Numbered from the stretch's first letter, positions 52,340 through 61,397 are shown. The stretch: DNA of 64,000 nucleotides from Burkholderia sp. L27(2015) (GCF_009765705.1 NZ_LMUX01000021.1:944312-1008311); one strand, 5' to 3'. A program made the numbers and translations. The notes: generated from the sequence alone by a model not told the origin.

Positions 52340-53407
52340 ATGATGGGTGACCCCAAGATCGAACCAAGTATTCCTGCGGCCGCCGCAAAAGCGGCCGGGA
52401 CGGGCCTGAGCAAGCATCACTGGCTGCAGATCGCCAGCTTTGCGTGCGCCGGCGCGGCGCTTACGGCTGTCTTGCTGCTGCATTTGCTGGGTGGTTTGCT
52501 GGCCGGGCTGCTGGTTTATCAAATTGTGCAGACGCTCGCGCCGCCGCTCGCGCGTCGCCTATCCGATCGGCGCGCCAAGCTCGTCGCGGTATTCCTGCTG
52601 TCGGTTTTCATCGTCGGCACACTTAGCGGCGTCATCATCCTGGCCGTCGAGCATTTCCGCCAGGATGTGCCCAGCATCCAACTCATGTCCGGCCAGTTGC
52701 TGCAGTTTACCGACCAGATTCGCGAGCGCCTGCCTGAATCGCTGTCCAACTATTTCCCGGACGATACGGAAGATCTGCGCGAGGAAGCCAGCGCCTGGAT
52801 CAACAGCCACCTCGGCATGATCCAGATTGCCGGACACGCCGCATTGCGGGCATTTGCGCATATCGTGATCGGCATGATCCTGGGCGCGTTCATTGCCATC
52901 GGCTCGATCAGGAAGATCCCGCAGCGTCCACTGGCTGCGGCGCTCGCCACGCGCGCTTATCGCTTCGCGGAATCGTTTCGACGCATTGTGTTTGCGCAGG
53001 TCAAGATTTCGCTGGTCAATGCGTCTTTTACGGCGATTTACCTGCTGATTGCGCTGCCGCAGTTCCACGCACGCTTGCCGCTGTCCAAATCGCTGATCAC
53101 GCTCACGTTCGTGGTGGGCTTGTTGCCGGTGATCGGCAACTTGATTTCCAATACGGTGATCGTGCTGGTGTCGCTATCGGTCAGCTTGCCCGTCGCGATT
53201 GCCTCGCTGGTGTTCCTGGTGCTGGTGCACAAGTTCGAGTATTTCCTGAACGCGCGCATCGTCGGCGGAGAAATCGAGGCGCGCGCGTGGGAATTGCTGC
53301 TCGCGATGCTCATCATGGAGGCCGCATTCGGCATACCCGGGGTGATCGCGGCGCCGATCTTCTACGCTTATATCAAGCGCGAGTTGCTCGCCGCCAAGCT
53401 GGTCTAG
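52340..53407 (+). CDS. AI-2E family (PerM/YdiK-like) membrane protein
   Basis: A 355-residue inner-membrane protein of the UPF0118/AI-2E exporter family, with about eight membrane segments and a soluble domain of about 100 residues (near 95-155) after the second pair. The C-terminal region ARAWELLLAMLIMEAAFGIPGVIAAPIFYAYIKRELL carries the family pattern. Family members export autoinducer-2 in some bacteria or act as sodium/proton antiporters in others; which applies here is unknown. It is read in the same direction as uvrA, 120 bases after it. Confidence 0.85.
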   Translation: MMGDPKIEPSIPAAAAKAAGTGLSKHHWLQIASFACAGAALTAVLLLHLLGGLLAGLLVYQIVQTLAPPLARRLSDRRAKLVAVFLLSVFIVGTLSGVIILAVEHFRQDVPSIQLMSGQLLQFTDQIRERLPESLSNYFPDDTEDLREEASAWINSHLGMIQIAGHAALRAFAHIVIGMILGAFIAIGSIRKIPQRPLAAALATRAYRFAESFRRIVFAQVKISLVNASFTAIYLLIALPQFHARLPLSKSLITLTFVVGLLPVIGNLISNTVIVLVSLSVSLPVAIASLVFLVLVHKFEYFLNARIVGGEIEARAWELLLAMLIMEAAFGIPGVIAAPIFYAYIKRELLAAKLV

Positions 53408-53444
53408 CGCTGTTCCAGATCGCCACGCAGTCTCGTGCGCGGCT

Positions 53445-54359
53445 CTAGCGAAACACCACCGTCTTCGAGCCGTTGAGCAGCACGCGATGCTCAACGTGCC
53501 ACTTCACTGCGCGCGCCAAGGTCACGCACTCGACGTCACGGCCGATCGCAGTCAAATGATCGGAGTCCATGCTGTGGTCCACGCGCTCCACTTCCTGCTC
53601 GATGATCGGACCTTCGTCGAGATCGGTCGTCACATAATGCGCGGTCGCGCCTATCAGCTTCACACCGCGGTCGAACGCCTGGTAATACGGCTTGGCGCCC
53701 TTGAAGCTGGGCAGGAACGAGTGGTGAATATTGATCGCCCGCCCGGCCAGCTTCTCGCATAAGCCCGGCGACAGGATTTGCATATAGCGCGCCAGCACGA
53801 CCAGATCGATCTCATGCTGATCGACCACTGCGAGAATGCGCGCTTCCTGGGTCGCCTTTTCGGCCGGTGACGAACCGAGCAGCGGCAGGTGATGAAACGG
53901 GATGTTGTAGCTCGCCGCCAGTTGATAGAAATCCTTATGGTTCGACACGATCGCCGGAATCTCGATCTGCAATTGCCCGGTGCGATAGCGGAACAATAGA
54001 TCGTTCAGGCAATGACCGATTTTCGACACCATGATCATTACGCGCGGTTTGACCGCTGCGTCGTGCAGCTCCCATTGCATCGAGAACGGCAACGCAAGTG
54101 CACCGAACGCAGTGCGCAGGGCGGCAAGATCGGCCTCCCCACCATGCTGAAAATGCACGCGCATGAAAAACTCACCGCGAGTGGGGTCGCCGGATTGGGC
54201 TGACGAGGGGGCCAATGAAGGCGCTGAGGCTTGAGCCGAAAACTGGGCCGAGTCGAGAATATTGCTGCCCCGCTCGTACAGAAAGCCCGACACGGCATGC
54301 ACGATGCCGGGGCGATCAGGGCAGGACAGTTTCAGGATATAACTATGCTCGGTCGGCAT
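53445..54359 (-). CDS. purU: Formyltetrahydrofolate deformylase
   Basis: A 304-residue enzyme that hydrolyses 10-formyltetrahydrofolate to formate and tetrahydrofolate, supplying formate for purine synthesis. An N-terminal ACT domain (YILKLSCPDRPGIVHAVSGFLYERG) joins a formyltransferase-type domain with AINIHHSFLPSFKGAKPYYQA and HYVTTDLDEGPIIEQEV, which includes the catalytic Asn, His and Asp. Compared with relatives (about 285-290) there is a Ser/Ala/Pro-rich insertion of about 14 residues in the ACT domain, right after NILDSAQF. The ATG at 54359 is the family start. Confidence 0.96.
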   Translation of the reverse strand: MPTEHSYILKLSCPDRPGIVHAVSGFLYERGSNILDSAQFSAQASAPSLAPSSAQSGDPTRGEFFMRVHFQHGGEADLAALRTAFGALALPFSMQWELHDAAVKPRVMIMVSKIGHCLNDLLFRYRTGQLQIEIPAIVSNHKDFYQLAASYNIPFHHLPLLGSSPAEKATQEARILAVVDQHEIDLVVLARYMQILSPGLCEKLAGRAINIHHSFLPSFKGAKPYYQAFDRGVKLIGATAHYVTTDLDEGPIIEQEVERVDHSMDSDHLTAIGRDVECVTLARAVKWHVEHRVLLNGSKTVVFR

Positions 54360-54551
54360 GACCGCAACTCCTTTTGGCTGAGTGTCAATGATTTGACCCA
54401 GCGATTTGACTCAATAAGCTGAGTCAATAATTCGACTCAGTAACCCGATCCAGCAATGTAACTTCGCCAGCGATGTGACTTCGCGCTCTCAATCGAGCGA
54501 ACGGATACGCAGCCTGGCATGACGTCGACCGATCACGTCGACCGAGCATGT

Positions 54552-55430
54552 CTAGTCAGGCAAACGATACAGCGCTTCCAGACCAGGGCAGTCCTGAGCG
54601 CTGAGCAGCTCCGCGCGCAACAGCGCATCGAGCATGGCCAAGCTCGCATCGACCGTCATTTCACCGGCCGCGATCCAGCCGCGCACTTCATCGATGCGGG
54701 CTAGCCGGTGTTCGCCGACTTCGCCGTCCTGGTTAGCCGGCGCAAAATCGGCCGGCACGTCGAGGTCGAACACGAAAATCTGTTCCGCCTGCGTGCCTTC
54801 CGGCAGCTCTTGCAGCACATGCAGCGTGCCGCCGGGCTTGGCCGTGCGCGCCAGCTCAGGTGGGATGCCCGACTCCTCCCAGCACTCCTTGATCAGCGTC
54901 TCGAACACCCCGTAGCCCCAGCCGATGCCGCCACCGACCAGATTGTCGAGCATGCCGGGATCGGTCTGCTTGCCCAGGCTGCGCCGTGCGATCCAGATCA
55001 AGGGCTGGGTTGCCGCCTGCCGCACGATGCCATTCAGGTGCGCCGCATAAGTCATCGTGCCGAAGAAACGCGAAGCGGCTCGTTCGATAAAGGCCAGCGG
55101 CGGCGCGTCGAACCGGTTGCGAATGGCATAGGTCTCGTCGCGCCATCCAGGAATATGACCTTGCGCGGCAAGCGCGCCGATCACCGATCCCAATGCCGCG
55201 CTGCGTAATTCAACTGTATCGAAATGCTCAAGCAGCGAAATCGCGCCGCCATCGTCGCGCAACACGTCGGGCCAGCGATGCAACAGCGGCAGATCGCGTT
55301 GCCGGATCCAGCCGACCTGCTCCGCGCCGATCAAAAACGGCACATGACGACTGGCGTCGAAACGTCGCGCGGCTGCAATACAAGGTAACTGCGCTGGTAA
55401 CTGCGGCGGCAAGTACGACGATGAGTTCAT
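54552..55430 (-). CDS. DUF4743/Nudix hydrolase
   Basis: A 292-residue protein with an N-terminal DUF4743 region (about 1-115) and a C-terminal Nudix domain. The Nudix box spans GGGIGWGYGVFETLIKECWEESGI, with the metal-binding Glu residues in ECWEESG. Relatives include plant and yeast enzymes that clear thiamine-pyrophosphate-like or other diphosphate compounds. The start at 55430 has GGAG five bases upstream. It is divergent from the acetyltransferase gene. Confidence 0.88.
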   Translation of the reverse strand: MNSSSYLPPQLPAQLPCIAAARRFDASRHVPFLIGAEQVGWIRQRDLPLLHRWPDVLRDDGGAISLLEHFDTVELRSAALGSVIGALAAQGHIPGWRDETYAIRNRFDAPPLAFIERAASRFFGTMTYAAHLNGIVRQAATQPLIWIARRSLGKQTDPGMLDNLVGGGIGWGYGVFETLIKECWEESGIPPELARTAKPGGTLHVLQELPEGTQAEQIFVFDLDVPADFAPANQDGEVGEHRLARIDEVRGWIAAGEMTVDASLAMLDALLRAELLSAQDCPGLEALYRLPD

Positions 55431-55542
55431 ACGCACTCCGGCGACAAAACCCCGGATTTTACCAACTAAAGCCGATACAAGCTGCACCGAACCGCGTGCT
55501 TGGTGGCAAAATCGGGGCGTTCGCACCAACAGAGGAACCCGA

Positions 55543-56007
55543 ATGGAATGGAGAGCAGCCCGCGAAAGCGATCTCGATAGCGTAAGCGCTTGGGTCGTTA
55601 CGGCACAACAGTGCCTGTTTTGGGCCGGCAAGCAGGTCGAGTTTCCGATCACATCATGGCAACTCGCCGAAGCGATCGAATTCGAGGCCGACAACTCTTG
55701 GTGCATTTCGCTGGACGGCGAGTTGATCGGCTTCGGTCAGTTGCTGCAGCGTTCGCAGCAACGTGTTCACCTTGCCCGCGTGATCATTGCGCCCGACCTG
55801 CGTGGATTGGGCTACGGCACGCTGTTATGCGAGAAATTGCTGGAGACGGCAGCCGACGCACTCGATGGGGAGATCGTCACGCTCAACGTATATCGGGCCA
55901 ACATCGCCGCCCAGGCGCTTTATGCCAAGATGGGTTTCCGCCCGATCGAGCTGCCGGAATCGGTCGAGCGCGATCCGGAAGTGGTGTTGATGCTGCGCGC
56001 TCTCTAA
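55543..56007 (+). CDS. GNAT family N-acetyltransferase
   Basis: A 154-residue acetyltransferase. The acetyl-CoA-binding motif A is VIIAPDLRGLGYGTLLCEKLLETA (near 84-108), and LNVYRANIAAQALYAKMGFRP is motif B. The acceptor is not known. AGAGGAA lies seven bases before the ATG. It ends six bases before the convergent hicB stop. Confidence 0.88.
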   Translation: MEWRAARESDLDSVSAWVVTAQQCLFWAGKQVEFPITSWQLAEAIEFEADNSWCISLDGELIGFGQLLQRSQQRVHLARVIIAPDLRGLGYGTLLCEKLLETAADALDGEIVTLNVYRANIAAQALYAKMGFRPIELPESVERDPEVVLMLRAL

Positions 56008-56013
56008 AACAGC

Positions 56014-56346
56014 TCAGGCGTGTACGGCACCCTCGAGCACATCGACCGCCCATTGATTTAGGCTTTTGCCGGCCACTTCGGCCTGCATGGCAATGCGCGC
56101 ATGCATGCCCTCCGATAGCCTCAAGACGAATTTGCCCGAGTGCGGTTTTTGCGGTGGGCGCCCCAACTTCTCGCAACTGGCCAGATAATCGTCGACGGCA
56201 TCGATAAACGCGAGACGCAATACTGCCACCGAGTCGCCGTGAAAACCGACGACATCGTGTATGCCGGCGAGGTGCCCCACGAAGCACTGATCTTCGTCGC
56301 TATATTCAAGGCGGGCCGCGTAGCCCTTGTAATTCATCGGTTTCAT
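56014..56346 (-). CDS. hicB: HicB-type antitoxin
   Basis: A 110-residue antitoxin with an N-terminal partial RNase H fold (MKPMNYKGYAARLEYSDEDQCFVGHLAGIHDVVGFHGDSVAVLRLAFIDAVDDYLASC) that blocks the toxin and a C-terminal ribbon-helix-helix region (GKFVLRLSEGMHARIAMQAEVAGKSLNQWAVDVLEGAV) that binds DNA. It is cotranslated with the toxin: its ATG overlaps the hicA stop by four bases. It should repress the pair from the palindrome upstream of hicA. Confidence 0.93.
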   Translation of the reverse strand: MKPMNYKGYAARLEYSDEDQCFVGHLAGIHDVVGFHGDSVAVLRLAFIDAVDDYLASCEKLGRPPQKPHSGKFVLRLSEGMHARIAMQAEVAGKSLNQWAVDVLEGAVHA

Positions 56347-56597
56347 GACTTGATCCCTGCTTCCTTGAGAAAGGCACGCGCATCGCGCACCTGATAACGC
56401 TTGGCTTCCTTCGCCGGATGCGGCCGGTGAAAAATGCCAACGACGTCATTAAGCATGAATCTCACCCGTGATCCGTCGCCCTCGACAATGCGAGCGCCAA
56501 GACTGAGGAACAATGTTTCGATACGCTGCCATTCCAGCGACCCCGAGACCGGCGTTGCGAAAATGGCTTCCAGCGTTTTGCGTTGAGTGGTATTCAT
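56343..56597 (-). CDS. hicA: HicA-type mRNA interferase toxin
   Basis: An 84-residue toxin with the double-stranded RNA-binding-like fold of HicA. The catalytic histidine lies in DVVGIFHRPHPAKEAKRY, with the conserved Gly in the beta strand of GSRVRFML. It cuts mRNA when free of HicB. As in classical hic pairs the toxin comes first. The TGA overlaps the antitoxin ATG. A palindrome lies just upstream of the start at 56597. Confidence 0.93.
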   Translation of the reverse strand: MNTTQRKTLEAIFATPVSGSLEWQRIETLFLSLGARIVEGDGSRVRFMLNDVVGIFHRPHPAKEAKRYQVRDARAFLKEAGIKS

Positions 56598-56604
56598 GCC
56601 ACCA

Positions 56605-56625
56605 TGATACTAATATGCAGTATCA
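56605..56625. promoter_or_regulatory. Candidate HicB operator / hicAB promoter
   Basis: TGATACT-AATATGC-AGTATCA is a seven-base inverted repeat with a seven-base spacer, eight bases upstream of the hicA start. On the minus strand it contains a TATTAG/CATATT-like -10 region. Its position fits autoregulation by the ribbon-helix-helix domain of HicB. Confidence 0.65.
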
Positions 56626-56711
56626 CACAAAACTAGCCGAATGGGTAGAGATGTCGATGCTCGTTGCTAGCCGGCGTTTACTCGGGCGTTAAGCGGGGAT
56701 CACTCTTGAGG

Positions 56712-57275
56712 TTATTCAGTGTCGAGCGCCGCATGAGCGCGCAACGCGGCCAGAAATGCCTCGCCGCCTTGCTCCAAGGTGCCGGAATTATCGATGCGGG
56801 TATGGCGCACCTGCGCGGTCAATTCGAAGGCCGGTTGACGCGCCAGCCGCGCCTCGATCGCCGCGGCGCTTTCGCGCCCGCGCGCGGCCAACCGTCGCGC
56901 CAGCACCTCCGGACGCGCCTCGATCACGACGACCGCCAAACCGGGATAGCGTTGCAAAGCCTGCGGCAAGTGCGCACGCGAGCCGTTGACAACAACACCG
57001 GCACCCAACTCAAGCCAGTTCTGAATTTCGTTTCCGATACCGTACTGCAGACCGTGGCTATTCCATTGCAGTGCGAACAAGCCCTTGGCTTGGCGCCAAG
57101 CGAACTCATCCGGTGTCAGCGCGATATGGTTTTCACCCCCCGCGTCCGCCGGGCGAGTGATGTAGCGATGCGCGAACAGAATCGCCGCAGCGCCGATGCG
57201 CTCGCGGGCATAGCCGAGCAGACTGTCTTTGCCCGCGCCCGAGGCGCCCATGATGTAAATCAACCGACCGCTCAT
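56712..57275 (-). CDS. phnN: Ribose 1,5-bisphosphate phosphokinase
   Basis: A 187-residue enzyme that phosphorylates ribose 1,5-bisphosphate to PRPP, recycling the sugar left after phosphonate cleavage. The P-loop is MGASGAGKDSLL near residue 9, with the guanylate-kinase-like fold after it. The start ATG at 57275 overlaps the preceding gene's stop (ATGA). It ends the minus-strand half of the phosphonate locus. Confidence 0.94.
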   Translation of the reverse strand: MSGRLIYIMGASGAGKDSLLGYARERIGAAAILFAHRYITRPADAGGENHIALTPDEFAWRQAKGLFALQWNSHGLQYGIGNEIQNWLELGAGVVVNGSRAHLPQALQRYPGLAVVVIEARPEVLARRLAARGRESAAAIEARLARQPAFELTAQVRHTRIDNSGTLEQGGEAFLAALRAHAALDTE

Positions 57276-58033
57276 TGCGCGACTTCCTGTGCAAAGGGCA
57301 AGCGCTGCCACAAAACGAAATCGTTTTGCGGCGCGGTTTGCACGAACAGCGCAGCGCCGTCCAGCGGAAGCGGGCCCAGCGCCGGCAGGCGTGCCTGCCA
57401 CCATGACTGTATTGCGCGCGCGTCAGCGGATTCCACGCGATTGGACAACGTCATATGAAAACGGAACTCCTCGAACACAAAGGGATATCCCCATGTCAGC
57501 ATCAACGCTTCCTGTCGCGCGCTGAGCTTCATGGTGCGGCGACGCTCGAGTTCAGCGGCCGTGGGCGGCGCACGCAACGCGGCACACGCGCGCACCGCAT
57601 CGGCTGCTAGTGCACCGACGGCAGACTGAGCATCGGCACGATCCGCAGCATCCGCCGCTGCCGGCACGACGGCGATAAAACCGTCGAGCTGAGTCACCTG
57701 CACGGGCACATCAAAACGTTGCTGTCGAGCAGCCCAGGCGAGTACATGGGAGTGGAGCTGCGTCGCCGTCACACCGGGCGCGGCGCGAAACGGCGCAACC
57801 AGCGTGGCGTGCCAGCCGTAACGACGCGGCTCACGAGTCAATTCCGTCAGATTGCCGTTCAACCCGGGCACGCTCGGCGCCTCCAGCACCGCTTGTGTAT
57901 GAGGATCGCGTTGCAGCCAACGGCACCCCTCGCGCCACCAATCGCTGGCCATGGGCGGTGCGTAATAAACCGCGAAGCGCGCTTCGGGACCCAACTGCTC
58001 GGCCGTCAACGTGACGGCATTCGTTTCGCTCAT
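57272..58033 (-). CDS. DUF1045 phosphonate-operon protein (2H phosphoesterase-like)
   Basis: A 253-residue protein of the DUF1045 family, found almost only in phosphonate gene clusters. Two H-x-T motifs, YGWHATLVAPF and FRFHMTLSNR, are the marks of the 2H phosphoesterase fold, so it may open a cyclic phosphate such as one made in C-P lyase product processing. It takes a position in the locus where other bacteria have PhnP. The overlap with phnN suggests joint translation. Confidence 0.9.
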   Translation of the reverse strand: MSETNAVTLTAEQLGPEARFAVYYAPPMASDWWREGCRWLQRDPHTQAVLEAPSVPGLNGNLTELTREPRRYGWHATLVAPFRAAPGVTATQLHSHVLAWAARQQRFDVPVQVTQLDGFIAVVPAAADAADRADAQSAVGALAADAVRACAALRAPPTAAELERRRTMKLSARQEALMLTWGYPFVFEEFRFHMTLSNRVESADARAIQSWWQARLPALGPLPLDGAALFVQTAPQNDFVLWQRLPFAQEVAQ

Positions 58034-58099
58034 GTCGTTTCGCTCTTGTCGTTCCTCATGCTGCTCACCCCGGCGGCTCCGCCCGGTTGCTCACCCCGC

Positions 58100-58954
58100 T
58101 CACGGCTTGCGCGCCGCAAGATCCTTATCCGGTTCGACCAGCAACTGCACGCGGTCGCCGGCGAAGTGCGTGATGCCATACTTGACAGGTACGTCGTCGA
58201 GATCGGCGTCGATATTCTCAACCACCAAGGTGGGTTGCTGGCGGTTGATTCCAAGCCGCCGTGCCGTTTCGGCGTCCGGCAGCACACTGCCGATACGGCT
58301 CGACTGCCGCGTGTAGTCGTGCACGCCAAATTCGGCCAAAGCGGCCGTAGTACTGCCCAGACGTCGAAGCGTCTCCGGCATGTCGGGAAAGCGCATTGCA
58401 GGAAACCAGCTACGCGCGCAGGACAACGGCACGCCGTCGGCCGAATGCACTGTGTCGATCTGATATACCACCGTGCCGCTGCGCAATTTCAGCGCTTGCG
58501 CGACCACCGGCTCGGCCTTGATCTTGCATGCCACCAGCACCTCGTAGGTAATCTCGGCGCTGGTATCGCGCAAATTTTCAGTAAAACGCGTGCGACGCCC
58601 GATCGAGTAATCGATCGCGGCCGGCTGCACAAACGTGCCACGCCCCTGCTCGACGCTAACAAAACCGCGTGCCGCCAAACCCAGCATCGCGCGCCGGATA
58701 GTGTGGCGATTTACGCTAAAACGCTTCGCCAGTTCGGCCTCGCTAGGCAAGCGCCCATCATCGCCAAAACCCTGCGCAGCAATCTCTGCCGCCAAAATTT
58801 GTTCGATCTGCAGCCAGACCGCGACGCCCGCACCACGTTCGACCCCGCTGACTGCAGTGGACAACTCGGCAGTGGTCGACTCCACAGTGGGGTCGGCCGC
58901 AGCGGAATTTTCCATTGATGTCATAGCCATGTCATTGCTCTCGGATTTAATCAT
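58100..58954 (-). CDS. phnF: PhnF-type GntR/HutC transcriptional regulator
   Basis: A regulator of about 284 residues. The winged helix RLPSEAELAKRFSVNRHTIRRAMLGLAARGFVSVEQGRGTFVQ lies near residues 62-105, followed by a UTRA effector domain of the HutC group. The start is uncertain: ATG at 58954 is listed, but ATG codons at 58930, 58924 and 58915 follow, and 58930 has GAGAG upstream. Residues before the winged helix form an Ala/Thr/Ser-rich tail not seen in E. coli PhnF. It lies divergent from phnG and should repress it from the palindrome at 59043-59066. Confidence 0.9.
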   Translation of the reverse strand: MIKSESNDMAMTSMENSAAADPTVESTTAELSTAVSGVERGAGVAVWLQIEQILAAEIAAQGFGDDGRLPSEAELAKRFSVNRHTIRRAMLGLAARGFVSVEQGRGTFVQPAAIDYSIGRRTRFTENLRDTSAEITYEVLVACKIKAEPVVAQALKLRSGTVVYQIDTVHSADGVPLSCARSWFPAMRFPDMPETLRRLGSTTAALAEFGVHDYTRQSSRIGSVLPDAETARRLGINRQQPTLVVENIDADLDDVPVKYGITHFAGDRVQLLVEPDKDLAARKP

Positions 58955-59016
58955 GGGCCAGATTGTAGGTTCGGATTGGCAAGCGCGGGGGATCCCTATT
59001 TTGCTGCAAATGCGTC

Positions 59017-59066
59017 TTGCACCGTCACCGGCCTTTCGTATAGTATAGACGTATAGACGTTTATAC
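59017..59066 (+). promoter_or_regulatory. phnG promoter with PhnF-type operator
   Basis: TTGCAC (59017-59022) and TATAGT (59039-59044), 16 bases apart, form a reasonable promoter for phnG. Right after the -10 box lies GTATAGAC repeated directly (59043-59050, 59051-59058) and the near-perfect palindrome GTATAGACGTTTATAC (59051-59066). This resembles known sites of the HutC/PhnF family (TATAGAC-type). The layout fits repression of phnG by PhnF. Confidence 0.65.
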
Positions 59067-59078
59067 AAGGTGTCGCGA

Positions 59079-59588
59079 ATGCAGCTCTCTCCTACTCCCG
59101 ATCAGCACGCCAAGGCGCCCTTGAGCGACGCTCAACAAGCGCGGCGCGCCTGGCTCGCGGTACTTGCCCAGGCGCCGCGCGCCGATCTCGAACAAGCGTT
59201 GCAGGCCGCGCTACCCGATGGGCTACCGCCTTTCGACTGGTTGCGCGCTCCCGAAACCGGACTGGCGATGGTACGTGGCCGGGTCGGCGGCAGCGGCGAT
59301 GCGTTCAATCTGGGCGAAGCGACCGTCACACGGGCCACGCTGCGCTTGCGTTCACAGGACTCACGCAGCGCAACGGTGGGCGTGGCCTATCAGCTTGGTC
59401 GCGACAAACGCTGCGCCGAATTGGCCGCCTTGAGCGATGCCTTGCTGCAACTGCCCGCGCTGCACGATCTGCTGTACCGGCGCGTGATTGCGCCGCTCGC
59501 CAAAGCCCGCACCGCGCAACACGATCAACAACGTCACGCGGCGGCGGCCACCCGGGTCGAATTCTTTACGATGGTCAGAGGCGATTGA
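59079..59588 (+). CDS. phnG: C-P lyase subunit PhnG
   Basis: A 169-residue subunit of the carbon-phosphorus lyase core complex, which with PhnH and PhnI couples the phosphonate to the ribose of ATP. RLPxxLxWLRAPETGLAMVRGRVGGSGDAFNLGEATVTRATLRL contains the family core, and VGVAYQLGRDK follows. A start at ATG 59079 with AAGG upstream is used; a GTG three codons before is possible. It opens the plus-strand operon. Confidence 0.94.
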   Translation: MQLSPTPDQHAKAPLSDAQQARRAWLAVLAQAPRADLEQALQAALPDGLPPFDWLRAPETGLAMVRGRVGGSGDAFNLGEATVTRATLRLRSQDSRSATVGVAYQLGRDKRCAELAALSDALLQLPALHDLLYRRVIAPLAKARTAQHDQQRHAAAATRVEFFTMVRGD

Positions 59589-60220
59589 TGACTCTCTCTT
59601 CAACACTAGCCAGCACACCTGCAGCAATGCAATGGGACAGCTTGGCTCCCGGCTTTGCGGATCCGGTACACGATAGTCAAGCTACCTTCCGCATTTTGCT
59701 CGACGCTTTGGCGCGGCCCGGACGCATCCAGCACATCGACGTTGCGCTGGATGCGCAAGCGACCGGAACACCGCGTGCGGCCGTCGCAGCACTCTATGCG
59801 TTGTGCGATTTCGCCACGCCGGTGTGGCTTGCGCAAGAGAATCCCGCGTTCGCTTCGGCATTGCGCTTCCACACCGGTGCGCCGATCACCTCGAATCCAG
59901 CGCAAGCCGCATTTGCCTGGATCGCCGACGCGCTCAGCGTACCGTCGCTTGAGCAATTCGCGTTGGGAGACCCCGAAACACCGGAATATTCGACCACGCT
60001 GCTGATCCAGGTCGAGAGCCTGAGCAACGGGGCAAAGCTACGCTTGAGCGGACCTGGCATCGAACACACCGAGACGTTCGCGCCACGCGGTCTGCCCGAT
60101 GGCTTCTGGCAGCAACGCGCCGCGCTCGCCGGGTTGTTCCCCTGCGGCATCGACCTGTACCTGGTTTGCGACGATGCGGTAGTGGGTGTACCGCGCACCA
60201 CGCGCGTCGAGGAGATCTGA
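59588..60220 (+). CDS. phnH: C-P lyase subunit PhnH
   Basis: A 210-residue subunit of the C-P lyase core complex. WDSLAPGFADPVHDSQATFRILLDALARPGRI is the typical N-terminal motif. The start ATG overlaps the phnG stop by one base (TGATG). It ends two bases before the phnI start. Confidence 0.95.
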   Translation: MTLSSTLASTPAAMQWDSLAPGFADPVHDSQATFRILLDALARPGRIQHIDVALDAQATGTPRAAVAALYALCDFATPVWLAQENPAFASALRFHTGAPITSNPAQAAFAWIADALSVPSLEQFALGDPETPEYSTTLLIQVESLSNGAKLRLSGPGIEHTETFAPRGLPDGFWQQRAALAGLFPCGIDLYLVCDDAVVGVPRTTRVEEI

Positions 60221-60221
60221 C

Positions 60222-61397
60222 ATGTACGTAGCTGTGAAAGGTGGCGAGCGCGCCATCGAACAATCGTGGCGCATGCTGGACAGCGCGCGCCGTGGCGACC
60301 CGGCACTACCCGAACTCACCGTCCAGCAGATCCGCCAGCAAATGCGGCTGGCCGTAGCGCGCGTGATGACAGAAGGTTCCGTGTACGACGAAGAACTCGC
60401 GGCGCTGGCCATCAAACAGGCTGCAGGCGACTTGGTCGAAGCGATTTTCCTGGTGCGCGCTTATCGCACGACGTTGCCACGCCTCGGTTACACCGTGCCG
60501 ATCGATACGGAACAGATGCGAATTCAGCGACGCATTTCGTCGACGTTCAAGGATGTGCCGGGTGGACAGATCCTCGGGCCGACTTACGATTACACCCAGC
60601 GCCTGCTCGATTTTTCCTTGCTGGCAGCGGGAGATTCTCCGCAGGCCGCTCCAGTCGGTCCGCTGCCAGAGCCTGAGGCAATGCCGCGTGTGGTGGCCTT
60701 GCTCGACAAGGAAGGCCTGATCGAGCAGGAGCGCGTGTCGGTAAATCCGAGCGAGCCTGGCGACCTGTCGCGCGAGCCGTTGCGCATCCCGGCCGACCGC
60801 TCCACGCGGCTGCAGAATCTGGCGCGCGGCGACGAAGGGTTTTTGTTGGCGCTCGGCTATGCGACGCAACGCGGCTATGGCAACGCCCATCCGTTCGCGG
60901 GCGAGATTCGCCTCGGTCATGTGGCCGTCGAAATGGAGCTGGAAGAACTCGGCTTCGCTGTTGAGCTCGGCGAAATCGAAATTACCGAATGCCAGATGAT
61001 CAACCAGTTCAGCGGCAACAGCATCACGCCGCCGGTATTCACCCAAGGCTACGGCCTGGCCTTCGGACATGCCGAACGCAAGACCATGGCGATGGCCTTG
61101 GTCGACCGCGCGCTGCGCGCTGAGGAGCTCGGCGAAACGGCGGAGTCGCCGGCGCAAGACCATGAGTTCGTGCTGTATCACAGTGACAACGTCGAGGCGT
61201 CCGGCTTTGTGCAGCATTTGAAACTGCCCCATTACGTCGACTTCCAGTCTGAACTGAATCTGGTGCGCCGTCTGCGCGAAAACCACCCTGCATTGCGACC
61301 GGAGCAATCCCATCCGCAGCCCGATGTGCAGGCCGGGATGCAGACCCGCATGCAGGCAAATGCGCCGCACAACGCACGCGAGGAGAACGCCGCATGA
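60222..61397 (+). CDS. phnI: C-P lyase subunit PhnI
   Basis: A 391-residue core subunit, the nucleosidase part that makes the ribose-phosphonate bond with the help of PhnG, PhnH and PhnL. MYVAVKGGERAIEQSWRML is the family N terminus; VAVEMELEELGFAVELGEIEITECQMINQFSG and HYVDFQSELNLVR follow. The last 30 residues are Gln/Pro/Ala-rich and not conserved. The ATG at 60222 follows GAGGAGA. phnJ overlaps its stop. Confidence 0.96.
   Translation: MYVAVKGGERAIEQSWRMLDSARRGDPALPELTVQQIRQQMRLAVARVMTEGSVYDEELAALAIKQAAGDLVEAIFLVRAYRTTLPRLGYTVPIDTEQMRIQRRISSTFKDVPGGQILGPTYDYTQRLLDFSLLAAGDSPQAAPVGPLPEPEAMPRVVALLDKEGLIEQERVSVNPSEPGDLSREPLRIPADRSTRLQNLARGDEGFLLALGYATQRGYGNAHPFAGEIRLGHVAVEMELEELGFAVELGEIEITECQMINQFSGNSITPPVFTQGYGLAFGHAERKTMAMALVDRALRAEELGETAESPAQDHEFVLYHSDNVEASGFVQHLKLPHYVDFQSELNLVRRLRENHPALRPEQSHPQPDVQAGMQTRMQANAPHNAREENAA

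Noticed and set aside
58955..59078. Search for a Pho box before phnG
   Set aside because: No pair of CTGTCAT-like units with correct spacing was found; only the PhnF-type site is convincing.
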